DNA from: Solirubrobacter sp963792915
GTDB taxonomy: Bacteria > Actinomycetota > Thermoleophilia > Solirubrobacterales > Solirubrobacteraceae
NCBI GenBank assembly: GCA_963792915.1
Contig: CAWBYD010000011.1
Location: 1 to 64,000 of the forward strand
Reading direction: 5' to 3'
Length of the DNA stretch: 64,000 nucleotides
The notes below the pieces were generated by a model. The model saw only the letters and a list, made by a program, of their open reading frames with translations. It did no database searches and was not told the origin of the DNA. This document shows, piece after piece, positions 10,633 through 18,381 of this stretch. Position 1 is the first letter of the stretch. Every line of letters starts with the position of its first letter. Position numbers and translations under genes: made by a program.

Positions 10633-11886
10633 ATGCGCCGGGTCGGGCTCATCGTGCTGCTCGCCGTGCTCGCCGGGGCCGCCCCGGCACACGCCGGTGA
10701 GGTGAACCTATGGGCCTGCCATGGCCCGGACGGCGCGCCGCTCGGCGATGCGCCGTTCGTCACCACGGTGTTCAGCGGCGACTCCGAGATCGTGCACGGC
10801 TGCGCCGCGGCGGGCGACACGATGCACGCCCACTTCATCCGGCCGGACCCGCAGGGCGCGGCCGCGGCGTCGATGCGCCTGGACGCGCCGGCCGGCCTCG
10901 CGGTCACGGAACTCCGCCTGAGGCGAACCGCGAAGGGTCCGGGGTACAGCGTCGCGGGCGCCAACGGCGTCTCGTTCGAGAGCGAGGACGCCGGCGCGAC
11001 GCTGAGCGCCGACCTCGACGTCGTCACCAACAGCACGTTCGTGCGGATCGGCGTGGCCTGCGGGGCGTCGCTCGGCCAGCGCTGCGCGAGCGACGACGCG
11101 TACGCCGACGTGCGCGCGGTCGAATTCACCGCGATCGACGCCGGCGCCCCGGTATTCACCGTCGGCGGGTTCCACAGCCCGGCGGCCGGCGTCATGGACC
11201 TCACGGTGCAGGCGTCCGACACCGGCGCCGGACTGGCCTCGGCGAGCGCAGCGCTCGACGGCACCACGGTCGCGGCCACCGGCTTCCCGTCGTGCGCGGA
11301 GCTGTCGCCGGGCGATGCGTCGCACGACCTGGCGCTGGGGGCGCTGTGCCCCGCGGCCGGCACGCGGATGCTGTCGGTCGACACCGCGTCGATGCCCGAC
11401 GGCGACCACCAGCTGGCGGTGAAGGTGCTGGACGCCGCCGGCAACGTGCGCGAGCTCGACTTCACGGTGATCGTGCAGAACGGCGTCGCCACGCCGAGCC
11501 CCACGGCCACGCCGGTGACCCTCGCCGCCACGCCCACGCCCACGCCGGCCACGACCGGGCCGCCTCCCGTCCCGGCGCCGCTCACGACGGCCGGCGCCGT
11601 CGCGCTTCCCAAGCGCCTCGTCGCCGCGACCGGCAGCATCAGCCTCACCGTGAGCTGCCCGCGCACCGCGAAGGGCCGCTGCACGCTGCGCCTGACCGCC
11701 GGCGGCCGGCGACTTGCGACCTCGAGCGGCAGCGTCGCCCCCGGCAGCCGCGCGCGGATCACGCTCAAGCTGACGGCCGCGGCCCGGCGCACGCTGCTCA
11801 GGCGCGGCGTGCTCAAGGCGACGTTGACGCTCTACGAGGGCGCGACCGGCCGGCCGGGCGTGTCCGTGACGCTCAGAACCCGCTAG
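10633..11886 (+). CDS. Secreted protein, tandem paralogue B
   Basis: This 417-residue product mirrors the previous gene: a signal peptide, mature start EVNLWACHGPDG, FPSCAELSPGD in the Ig-like part, a Thr-Pro linker, and the C-terminal SCPRTAKGRCTLRLTAGGRRL domain ending in a basic TLYEGATGRPGVSVTL stretch. The conserved cysteines suggest disulfide-stabilised extracellular domains. Both copies share length and layout but differ at many positions, so the duplication is not recent. The 3' end overlaps the convergent EAL gene by 14 bases. Function is unknown. Confidence 0.75.
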   Translation: MRRVGLIVLLAVLAGAAPAHAGEVNLWACHGPDGAPLGDAPFVTTVFSGDSEIVHGCAAAGDTMHAHFIRPDPQGAAAASMRLDAPAGLAVTELRLRRTAKGPGYSVAGANGVSFESEDAGATLSADLDVVTNSTFVRIGVACGASLGQRCASDDAYADVRAVEFTAIDAGAPVFTVGGFHSPAAGVMDLTVQASDTGAGLASASAALDGTTVAATGFPSCAELSPGDASHDLALGALCPAAGTRMLSVDTASMPDGDHQLAVKVLDAAGNVRELDFTVIVQNGVATPSPTATPVTLAATPTPTPATTGPPPVPAPLTTAGAVALPKRLVAATGSISLTVSCPRTAKGRCTLRLTAGGRRLATSSGSVAPGSRARITLKLTAAARRTLLRRGVLKATLTLYEGATGRPGVSVTLRTR

Positions 11887-12898
11887 GCCGCACGAGCCGG
11901 GTGTCGACCGCCATCGGCCGTTCCGTCGGCTGCCCGAAGTAGAAGCCCTGCCCGAGGTCGACCCCGAGGTCGGCCATCGCGCGGAATTCGTCGACGCGCT
12001 CGACGCCCTCGGCGACGACCTGCGCGCCGAGCTCGTGCGCGCAGTCGACCAGCGCCTTGACCAGCGCGCGGCGGGCGGGGGAATGCTGGATCCCCGCGGT
12101 CAGCGCCGTGTCGATCTTGGCCACGTCGGGACGCAGCAGCTCGAGGCAGGCGAGCGACTCCGGGCCGCCGGTGAGATCGTCGAGCGCGATCTTCGCCCCC
12201 CGCTTGCGGTGCGCGGCGACCATCTCGTGCAGCAGATCGCGGTCCGCGCAGCGCTCGGGCTTGATGATCTCCAGGCAGATCCGCGACGGGTCGGCGCCCA
12301 GCCGGCCGACGATCGGCCACATGGTGCGCAGCGAGGTCTCGACGTCCAGCGCGGCGCGCGGGTCGAGGTTCACGAACAGGATCTCGCCCTCGGGCAGCAG
12401 CGGCAGCCCGACCTCGAGCGCCGCGGTGCGCGCCCGGTAGTCGAACGAGAACAGCGCGTCGTGGGCCTCGGCGGCGGCCAGCAGTTCGACGCCCCGCAGC
12501 TCGACGGCGCCGAGCTTGCCGCGCATCAGCGCCTCGCGCCCGATGGCGACGCCGGTGGCCAGGCTCACGATCGGCTGGAAGTGCGGATGCATCCTGCCGT
12601 GCGAGAGGAACTCGGGGAACCAATCGGTGCGGGTCCGGTCCAGCAGCGTCTCCGCGGCGAGCGGCAGCCCCTGCTCGTCCCCCAGTCGCACGGCGAACAG
12701 ACAGGCGCGCTCGGACGGCGAGAGCGACTTGACGACCGCCTTCAGCCGCTCGTCCCAGCCCGGCCCGGCCAGCAGCAGTCCCTCCACGCCGATGTCGCCC
12801 GCGGCGGGCTCCGTGGCAAGATGCTCTACTTTATAGAGCACCGACGGCCGGTGCGACAGCAGTCGCACGCCGTCCATAGCGGCCGTGGCAGGGTTCAC
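11873..12898 (-). CDS. EAL-domain protein (c-di-GMP phosphodiesterase family)
   Basis: The C-terminal two-thirds of this 341-residue protein is an EAL domain: FQPIVSLATG, then GREALMRG carrying the EAL motif, LFVNLDP, LEIIKPE, the paired aspartates in ALDDLTGG, DVAKIDTAL and VAEGVER. The metal-binding acidic residues appear retained, but loop 6 reads DDLTGG instead of the common DDFGTG, so activity is uncertain. The N-terminal 100 residues match nothing I recognise and may be sensory. No GGDEF partner lies in the window. Start GTG at 12898; ATG at 12877 is an alternative. Confidence 0.82.
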   Translation of the reverse strand: MNPATAAMDGVRLLSHRPSVLYKVEHLATEPAAGDIGVEGLLLAGPGWDERLKAVVKSLSPSERACLFAVRLGDEQGLPLAAETLLDRTRTDWFPEFLSHGRMHPHFQPIVSLATGVAIGREALMRGKLGAVELRGVELLAAAEAHDALFSFDYRARTAALEVGLPLLPEGEILFVNLDPRAALDVETSLRTMWPIVGRLGADPSRICLEIIKPERCADRDLLHEMVAAHRKRGAKIALDDLTGGPESLACLELLRPDVAKIDTALTAGIQHSPARRALVKALVDCAHELGAQVVAEGVERVDEFRAMADLGVDLGQGFYFGQPTERPMAVDTRLVRPSGF

Positions 12899-12917
12899 GC
12901 TTGGTAGATCGGCGCGG

Positions 12918-13486
12918 CTACCCGGAGCTTGAGGATGCGATGGTTAGAGCAACGTTCCATTGACCGAACAGCGCGCCCACGACGGCGGCGCTCGGCCAGC
13001 TCGGGCTCTCGGCCTCCCAGCGCCCCGGGCGCTCCCGGTTCGGGGTCCAGTCGCGGTCGCGCGGCGGCGCTCCATGGCGCTCCGTCCACGCCCGCATCGC
13101 CTGCGTCACGTCCGCATGCGTCCACACCGGCGCGACCGTCGGCTCGCTGCGCGTGCACTCGCGGCAGCGCTCCGTGACCGGATCGCGGCGGTCCGGGCAG
13201 TCGCGTGCGCGCAGGTAGTTGTGAGCGCTCGCGCGTGAGACGGTGCCGGGTGCCACGACGATGTTCTTGGCCTGCTCGGCCACGCCCGCGACGACCTCGT
13301 CGTAGTCGGCGTCGGCGAACACGACGTTCGGCGACTTGCCGCCGAGCTCCAGCGTGACTTCTTGAGGTTGCCCGCCGCGGCCTTGACGATCGGCTTGCCG
13401 ACCTCGGTGGAGCCCGTGAACGCGACGTTGTCGACGTCGTCGTGCGCGACCAGCGCCGCGCCCGCGTCGCCGACAACGATAGTCAA
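12918..13486 (-). pseudogene. Aldehyde dehydrogenase fragment joined to an HNH-repeat protein remnant
   Basis: Reading from 13486 on the minus strand gives an internal piece of aldehyde dehydrogenase: DDVDNVAFTGSTEVGKP, then NLKK. One base is missing near 13358; in the shifted frame it continues as TLELGGKSPNVVFADADYDE. Both the N terminus and the catalytic-cysteine region are absent. From about VSRASAHNYLR the sequence changes to a Cys-rich segment (CPDRRDPVTERCREC) and a module with RAWTERHGAPPRDRDW and FGQWNVAL, which matches homing-endonuclease-associated (HNHR) repeats. The result is a chimera of two broken genes. The shorter frame 12918-13322 is open but unlikely to be functional. Confidence 0.65.
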
Positions 13487-13499
13487 TCTTTGACTAGTC
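13481..13499. promoter_or_regulatory. Palindromic operator upstream of padR-like gene
   Basis: AGTCAA-TCT-TTGACT is a perfect 6-3-6 inverted repeat, overlapped at its right side by the palindrome GACTAGTC. It ends 13 bases before the padR start, so binding there would block expression. A related palindrome sits just after the gene. Autoregulation by the PadR protein is inferred. Confidence 0.55.
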
Positions 13500-13512
13500 T
13501 GCGAGCGCTAGC

Positions 13513-14052
13513 GTGCCGAACCGGATGCGCCGGCGCACGGAGGAGCTCGCGACGGGTGAGTGGGCCGTCCTTGCGCTGGTCGCCGAGGGACCGATCCACG
13601 GCTTCGCCGCCGCCCGCGCGCTGGCCCCGGGGGGCGAGGTGGGGCGCGTGTGGGCGATGCGCCGCCCGCTCGTCTACCGCACGCTCGACATCCTCGAAGG
13701 GCTCCAGCTCACCCACGTGGCGGGCACCGAACCTAGCGAGAGCGGCCCGCAGCGCACGCTGATCGAGGCCACCGCGGCCGGGGGAGAGCGCGTCGCGGGC
13801 TGGCTGGAACTGCCGGTCGAGCACGTCCGCGACGCGCGTTCCGAGCTGATGCTCAAGCTGCTCTTCCTCGACCGCGCGGGGCGCGATCCCGGGGCGCTGC
13901 TGGTGGCCCAGCACGAGCGGCTGAGCGCGCAGGCGGCCGAACTGGAGACGGCGCTGGCCGCGGCCGAGGGGTTCGCGCGCACGCTGGCGCTGTGGCGGCT
14001 GGAGAGCACGCGCGCCGCAATCCGGTTCGTCTCAGCCGTCGACCGCTGGTAG
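13513..14052 (+). CDS. PadR-family transcriptional regulator
   Basis: The 179-residue protein opens with a winged helix typical of PadR: LATGEWAVLALVAEGPIHGFAAARAL, then RPLVYRTLDILEGLQLTHV as recognition helix and wing, and a C-terminal helical dimerisation domain with LMLKLLFLDRAG. PadR proteins repress efflux or stress genes and release DNA on ligand binding. Start is GTG at 13513 (ATG at 13525 possible). Related palindromes flank the gene, and a ruined ABC ATPase reading frame follows, which fits a former PadR-exporter unit. Confidence 0.82.
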   Translation: MPNRMRRRTEELATGEWAVLALVAEGPIHGFAAARALAPGGEVGRVWAMRRPLVYRTLDILEGLQLTHVAGTEPSESGPQRTLIEATAAGGERVAGWLELPVEHVRDARSELMLKLLFLDRAGRDPGALLVAQHERLSAQAAELETALAAAEGFARTLALWRLESTRAAIRFVSAVDRW

Positions 14053-14059
14053 GTTCCGC

Positions 14060-14076
14060 TAGTCAATGACTGACTA
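14060..14076. promoter_or_regulatory. Second palindromic operator, downstream of padR-like gene
   Basis: TAGTCA-ATGAC-TGACTA is a 6-5-6 inverted repeat that shares the AGTCA half-site with the repeat at 13481-13495. It sits 16 bases before the start of the decayed ABC frame and just before its GGAGGAGGG ribosome site, where a repressor of that gene would bind. Confidence 0.5.
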
Positions 14077-14091
14077 GGAGGAGGGCCTCGT

Positions 14092-14226
14092 ATGCAGCGG
14101 AGGTTCGCTGTGCAAGCCTCGGCCGTACCTATGCAACCGGGACCGCGCAGCACGTGCGCGTCTCGCGCCGCATCGCGTTACGCGCTGCGCGCCGGGAGCC
14201 GCCGGAACGCCGTGGTCATCGACTGA
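14092..14226 (+). pseudogene. Remnant of an ABC transporter ATPase 5' end
   Basis: A GGAGGAGGG ribosome site precedes this ATG, but the frame encodes only a 44-residue Arg/Ala-rich peptide. Shifting frame gives EVRCASLGRTYATGTAQHV, which resembles the opening of exporter ATPases that usually follow padR genes. Nothing recognisable follows before the next gene. I read it as a frameshifted and deleted remnant. It could instead be a small unknown peptide gene. Confidence 0.4.
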
Positions 14227-14274
14227 CCACTACCTAATCGATGCCCATGCAGACAATTGGGTAGGTTGACCTCC

Positions 14275-16200
14275 ATGAGAAGGATTCTCCGTGCGGCGGC
14301 CCTGGCCGCGGTCGCCGCGATCGCCCTGGCTCCCGCGGTCGCACGCGCCGACGACGCGTCAACCGTCACCGTGGTGGGCACCAGCGATGTGTCGGATTCC
14401 GGCCTCGTCGACAACGTCCTCAAGCCGGGCTTTGAAGCGGCGTTTCCGCAGTACCACCTGAGCTACGTGCCGCTCGGCACCGGCGCCGCGATCAACTTCG
14501 CCCGCGCGGGCACCGCGAGCGCGCTGCTCGTCCACGCAGCGTCGCTCGAGAACCAGTTCGTGGCCGACGGATACTCGAACGAGCAGTACGGCCGCGCCCT
14601 GTTCTACGGCGACTACATCCTGCTGGCGCCGGCCGACGACCCGGCGGGCGTGGCCGCCTCCGCCCCGCACGACATCGTCACGGCGTTCGAGAGGATCGCC
14701 GCGGCGGGTGCCAACGGACAGGCCAACTTCGTCTCGCGCGGTGGATCGCCGCCGCCCGGCACGGGCGTCGAGGAGCACCTGATCTGGGCCAGGACCACGT
14801 CCGGCATCCAGACCTGCAAGGTCAGCGACGCCAACGGCGGCGGCACCAAGCCCACCACGGCCGCGGCCGGCAGCGACTGCCCCGCGGGCAACAACGCTTC
14901 GACCCCGACCTGGTACCACGAGACGGGCTCCAACCAGGGCGCGACGATGGACAACGCGGACGTCTGCAACTACGGCACCGCGACCGGCCAGTGCTACGTG
15001 CTGACCGACCGTGGCACGTTCCAGTTCAAGCAGAGCCGCACCCCGCCGACGGCGACCCACCTGCACATCGTCACGCGCGACAACGCCGCCTCGGCCCGCG
15101 GTGGCCAGAACTTCCTCATCAACTCGTTCCACGGCTACGTCCTGAACCCGAGCAAGTTCGCGGGCAGCCCCAACGTCGCGATCAACGTCGCGGGCGCGAC
15201 CGCGTTCCTGAACTGGGTCACGTCGCCGGCCGGTCAGGCCGCTTCCCAGGCCTTCCTCAACGGCGGCGGCGACCCGCCGTTCAAGGGCTCGGCGGCTCCG
15301 GCGCTCACCGGCTCGTCGGTGCCCGCGACGGTCAATGCCGGCAGGGCCGTCACGGTGACCGGGAACCTGCACAACGTCGTGCCGGGCACGCCGTCGCTCG
15401 CCGGTGAGACCGTGAACCTCCAGACGCCCGCGGGCAAGCTCGCCAGCGCCGTCGCGGACGCGAGCGGCACCTACAGCATCACCTACACGCCGACCGCCAG
15501 CGGCGCGTTCTCGGTGTCCACGGGACAGATCACCAAGGTCGAGGACGCGACCCTGCACCCGATCTTCGGCGACCTGCTGAACGCCACCAGCGCCTCGGTC
15601 GGCTCGCTCACCGTCCAGAGCTCGATCAACGTCGACAAGGTCACGACCGACTACCGCAGCGCGACCGTCTCCGGCAGCGTGCTGCCGGCCACCGGCCACA
15701 AGGCCGCCGTCGTCTCGATCCTCGCCCGCAAGAAGGGCAGCAAGGGCGCGTTCGCGTCGTACGCCAAGGCGGCGCTGACGGGCGGGACGTACTCGATCCC
15801 GGTCAAGCTCTCGCCCGCCGCCTGGGAGTTCCAGGCGCGCTTCGACGATCCCGGCCAGGTGATCTCCTCCGTGGCGACCACCACGTCGGCCACCGTCCCG
15901 GGCGCGTCGACCGTCAAGTTCACCAAGGCGAGCCTCAAGGGCCGGAACCTCACGGTCGCGGGCAGGCTGACCCCCGCGCCGTCCATCACGGGCGCCTACG
16001 TCCGGCTGCTCGGACGCAGGTCCGGGAAGGGCAAGTTCAGCTCGATCGGGCGCAGGGTGGACATCGTCAAGGGACGCAAGACGTTCACCATCCGCACGCA
16101 CCTGACGCGGCACACGACGTACCGGCTGCGCCTCGAATACGTGCACAAGGGTCACATCGACACGTCGGCGTCCGTCACCCGCAAGGTGACCGTCCACTAG
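14275..16200 (+). CDS. tupA: TupA-like tungstate/molybdate-binding protein with Ig-like extension
   Basis: The 641-residue product has a signal peptide and then a TupA-type solute-binding domain (about residues 30-350): VVGTSDVSDSGLVDN, PLGTGAAINFARAG, ALLVHAASLE, YGDYILLAPADDPAG, TWYHETGS, YVLTDRGTF. This is the family that delivers tungstate (or molybdate) to an ABC importer, whose permease and ATPase genes lie in the same operon. Unlike ordinary TupA (about 270-300 residues) it carries some 290 extra residues of three Ig-like modules (VPATVNAGRAVTVTG, VDKVTTDYRSATVSG, KFTKASLKGRNLTVAG). No lipobox is seen, so the extension may hold it in the wall. Start ATG at 14275. Confidence 0.85.
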   Translation: MRRILRAAALAAVAAIALAPAVARADDASTVTVVGTSDVSDSGLVDNVLKPGFEAAFPQYHLSYVPLGTGAAINFARAGTASALLVHAASLENQFVADGYSNEQYGRALFYGDYILLAPADDPAGVAASAPHDIVTAFERIAAAGANGQANFVSRGGSPPPGTGVEEHLIWARTTSGIQTCKVSDANGGGTKPTTAAAGSDCPAGNNASTPTWYHETGSNQGATMDNADVCNYGTATGQCYVLTDRGTFQFKQSRTPPTATHLHIVTRDNAASARGGQNFLINSFHGYVLNPSKFAGSPNVAINVAGATAFLNWVTSPAGQAASQAFLNGGGDPPFKGSAAPALTGSSVPATVNAGRAVTVTGNLHNVVPGTPSLAGETVNLQTPAGKLASAVADASGTYSITYTPTASGAFSVSTGQITKVEDATLHPIFGDLLNATSASVGSLTVQSSINVDKVTTDYRSATVSGSVLPATGHKAAVVSILARKKGSKGAFASYAKAALTGGTYSIPVKLSPAAWEFQARFDDPGQVISSVATTTSATVPGASTVKFTKASLKGRNLTVAGRLTPAPSITGAYVRLLGRRSGKGKFSSIGRRVDIVKGRKTFTIRTHLTRHTTYRLRLEYVHKGHIDTSASVTRKVTVH

Positions 16201-16202
16201 CC

Positions 16203-17435
16203 ATGTCGTGCCGCTGGATCGCGGCGGCGGCGTGTTGCGCCGCCGCGTTCCTCACCCTCGCGGGGCCGGCCGCCGCCGACCCCATCAACGTCCTGATCTA
16301 CGTCGACGGCAACCCGGCGGCGCCGCAGCAACTGGACGACGTGCACGACGAGACCTACCACGTGCGCGGCGACGTCGGGCAGACGACGCTCGGCGTGGAC
16401 GACGGCAGCGATGATGCGCGGTTGATCCGGGACCTGCTCGGCCTGAGCGTGTCGGCCGTCGACGTGATCGGGCCCGAAAGCGGAACGGCCTATGCGCTGA
16501 CCACTCCCCAGGCGCTCGGTCCCAACTACGAGAACGCGGTCGCGGGTGTGTACTCGTTTCCTCCGCAGACGCGGTCGATCCGCCCGCTCACCGATCCCGA
16601 CACCGATATCAACGCCGGGACGGTCGTGCTCGGCTCGGCTGCGCACCCGCTGCTGCTGTTCGCGCACACGAACGGCTACGCGCCGATCAGCCACTTCGCC
16701 GCGATCGCCACCTCCGCGACGACGGTGCGGGTCACCGGCGACTCGAGTTGCGGCGCGATCACCTATGCCTGGGGCGACGGGTCAAGTTCGCAGGAGACGA
16801 CTCACACCTACACCGACAATCAGACGTCCCACGTGGTCGTCGCCAACTCCAACTGCGACGGCCGGGGTGGGGCGGCGATCACCACGGCGAACCTCGGAAC
16901 CGGGGGCGCGCCGACGCCCGGGCCCGGGACGACCGCGACGCCGACCGCCGGCCCGTCGGCGACGGCATCGCCGCGCCCGACGCGCACGCCCAGCTCGCGG
17001 GCCACGGCGACCCCGACCGTGGGGGCCAAGCACGGGGGCGGATCGAGCCGCGGGACCGCGACCGCGACGCCCGCCGCCACCGCGACCGCCGCGCCGGCCG
17101 CGACCGCGGTGCCGACGCCCTCGACCGTGCCCACGCCGGCGCCGACCCCGACGTCCTCGCCCTCCCCGTCCGGCACGGTGTCGCCGCGGCCGCGTACCAA
17201 GGCGACGCCCACAGCCACCCCCGCCGAGTCGCTGCCGGTCGTCAAGGGGCGGCTGATCTCGGCGGTCGTCCCGGTCTCCGCCGCGGCGCTCGCCGCCGCC
17301 TCGCCGCCAGCGGTCGCCGCCGCGGCCGGCGGCGCCCCGGACCAGCCCGCGCCGAGCCTCGCGCTCCCGCTCGGCCTGCTCGCTATCGTCGGGCTGGCAC
17401 TCGCCGGCGCATGGCGGGAGCGCCGTGGCCTGTGA
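16203..17435 (+). CDS. Wall-spanning secreted protein with PKD-like domain and C-terminal anchor
   Basis: A 410-residue protein beginning 2 bases after tupA. It has a signal peptide, an unrecognised N-terminal domain (VLIYVDGNPAAPQQ to LFAHTNGY), a PKD-like segment (AITYAWGDGSSSQE, THTYT), then about 130 residues rich in Thr, Pro, Ala and Ser, and a C-terminal hydrophobic helix (ALPLGLLAIVGLALAGAW) ending in RERRGL. The expected topology is extracellular N terminus, flexible spacer long enough to cross a wall, and a membrane anchor. It overlaps the ExbB-like gene (GTGA). Its role is unknown; it may contact TupA outside and the ion channel inside. Confidence 0.75.
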   Translation: MSCRWIAAAACCAAAFLTLAGPAAADPINVLIYVDGNPAAPQQLDDVHDETYHVRGDVGQTTLGVDDGSDDARLIRDLLGLSVSAVDVIGPESGTAYALTTPQALGPNYENAVAGVYSFPPQTRSIRPLTDPDTDINAGTVVLGSAAHPLLLFAHTNGYAPISHFAAIATSATTVRVTGDSSCGAITYAWGDGSSSQETTHTYTDNQTSHVVVANSNCDGRGGAAITTANLGTGGAPTPGPGTTATPTAGPSATASPRPTRTPSSRATATPTVGAKHGGGSSRGTATATPAATATAAPAATAVPTPSTVPTPAPTPTSSPSPSGTVSPRPRTKATPTATPAESLPVVKGRLISAVVPVSAAALAAASPPAVAAAAGGAPDQPAPSLALPLGLLAIVGLALAGAWRERRGL

Positions 17436-18067
17436 CGCCCTTCGCCCTCAGCGCACATGACGTCGACAACGTCATCTTCCACGTCGCCGACGCGCTGCAG
17501 GTGCCCGTGCTCATCCTCGCGCTCGTCGCGCTGGCGGCGGTCATCGTCGAGTTCGGCGCGTTCGCGGTCGAGCTGCGGGTGCGGCGGCGCCGCCGCTTCA
17601 AGGCGCTCGAGGCTGCCGTCGGCGGCGCGCGGGCCGCACTCGCCGCCGGCAACCGCGTCGCCGCGACCGCGGCGCTGCGCCAGGTCGCCTGGAGCCAGGC
17701 GATGGGCCACGCGCTCGCGGTGATCGCCGAGCACGCGGGCCAGGCCGGCGGGGAGCCGCGGATCGCCAAGGCACTCGCCGACTTCGACTTCGGCTCCGAG
17801 AAGCGGCTCGAGCGCACGCGGCTGCTGGTCCGCGCCGGCCCGGCGCTGGGCCTGATGGGCACGCTGATCCCGCTCTCCCCCGCGCTCACCGGCCTCGCGC
17901 AGGGCAACGTGGCGCGGCTGAGCGAGAATCTGCGCGTGGCGTTCAGCGTGACCGTCCTCGGCCTGCTGGTGGGCGCGCTCGCGTTCGGGCTCTCGCTCGT
18001 GCGCGCGCGGATCTACGGGCAGGACCTGTCCGATCTGGAGTACGTCGCGGCGGTGATGACGGCGTGA
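17432..18067 (+). CDS. MotA/TolQ/ExbB-family proton channel protein
   Basis: The 211-residue product has three predicted membrane helices (about 22-45, 133-155, 168-192) and a cytoplasmic helical loop between the first two, as in ExbB. The family core GPALGLMGTLIPLSPAL and FSVTVLGLLVGAL is clear; Thr144 and Thr174 fall where ExbB and TolQ keep channel threonines. It should form the ion-conducting pentamer that powers a partner through the membrane potential. GTG at 17432 overlaps the preceding stop. An ExbB-like channel inside a tungstate ABC operon is unusual. Confidence 0.88.
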   Translation: MTPFALSAHDVDNVIFHVADALQVPVLILALVALAAVIVEFGAFAVELRVRRRRRFKALEAAVGGARAALAAGNRVAATAALRQVAWSQAMGHALAVIAEHAGQAGGEPRIAKALADFDFGSEKRLERTRLLVRAGPALGLMGTLIPLSPALTGLAQGNVARLSENLRVAFSVTVLGLLVGALAFGLSLVRARIYGQDLSDLEYVAAVMTA

Positions 18068-18381
18068 TCCGCGTCAACCCGCGCGCGCGCCGCACGGAGG
18101 ATCGCGCCGGCGACCCGCTCGACGGCCTGGTCAACCTGTTCGACCTCGGGATCGTGCTCTCCGTGGCGTTCCTGCTCGCGGCGCTCTCCTCGCTGCACCT
18201 GACGCAGACGATCACCAGGAGCGGCCTCAAGTCGCCCGCCCAGGTGATCACGATCAAGCCCGGCGAGAAGGTCGCGCCGCTGCCGACGCCGGGGCCCAAC
18301 ACGGTCGGGCGCGGCGTGCGTGCGGGCACCGTCTACCGGCTCGAAGACGGCCGGCTCATCTTCGTCGAGAAGGCGCCCTGA
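18064..18381 (+). CDS. DUF2149 protein, ExbD/MotB-like partner
   Basis: This 105-residue protein matches DUF2149: DPLDGLVNLFDLGIVLSVAFLLAAL near the N terminus and VYRLEDGRLIFVEK at the end. It has a short basic cytoplasmic tail, one membrane helix (about 28-46) and a small outer domain. Asp27 lies at the mouth of the helix, as does the essential aspartate of ExbD and MotB, which supports a proton-channel partnership with the preceding gene. The pairing of DUF2149 with MotA/ExbB proteins is known from other prokaryotes, but its role is undefined. Start GTG overlaps the upstream stop; the stop overlaps tupB (TGATG). Confidence 0.8.
   Translation: MIRVNPRARRTEDRAGDPLDGLVNLFDLGIVLSVAFLLAALSSLHLTQTITRSGLKSPAQVITIKPGEKVAPLPTPGPNTVGRGVRAGTVYRLEDGRLIFVEKAP

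Noticed and set aside
12895..13476. 193-residue Arg-rich frame over the decayed patch
   Set aside because: The other frames of the same stretch show clear aldehyde dehydrogenase and HNHR text, so this one is a shadow.
14227..14274. Molybdenum-cofactor-type riboswitch before the tup operon
   Set aside because: The gap of under 50 bases is too short and shows no such fold.
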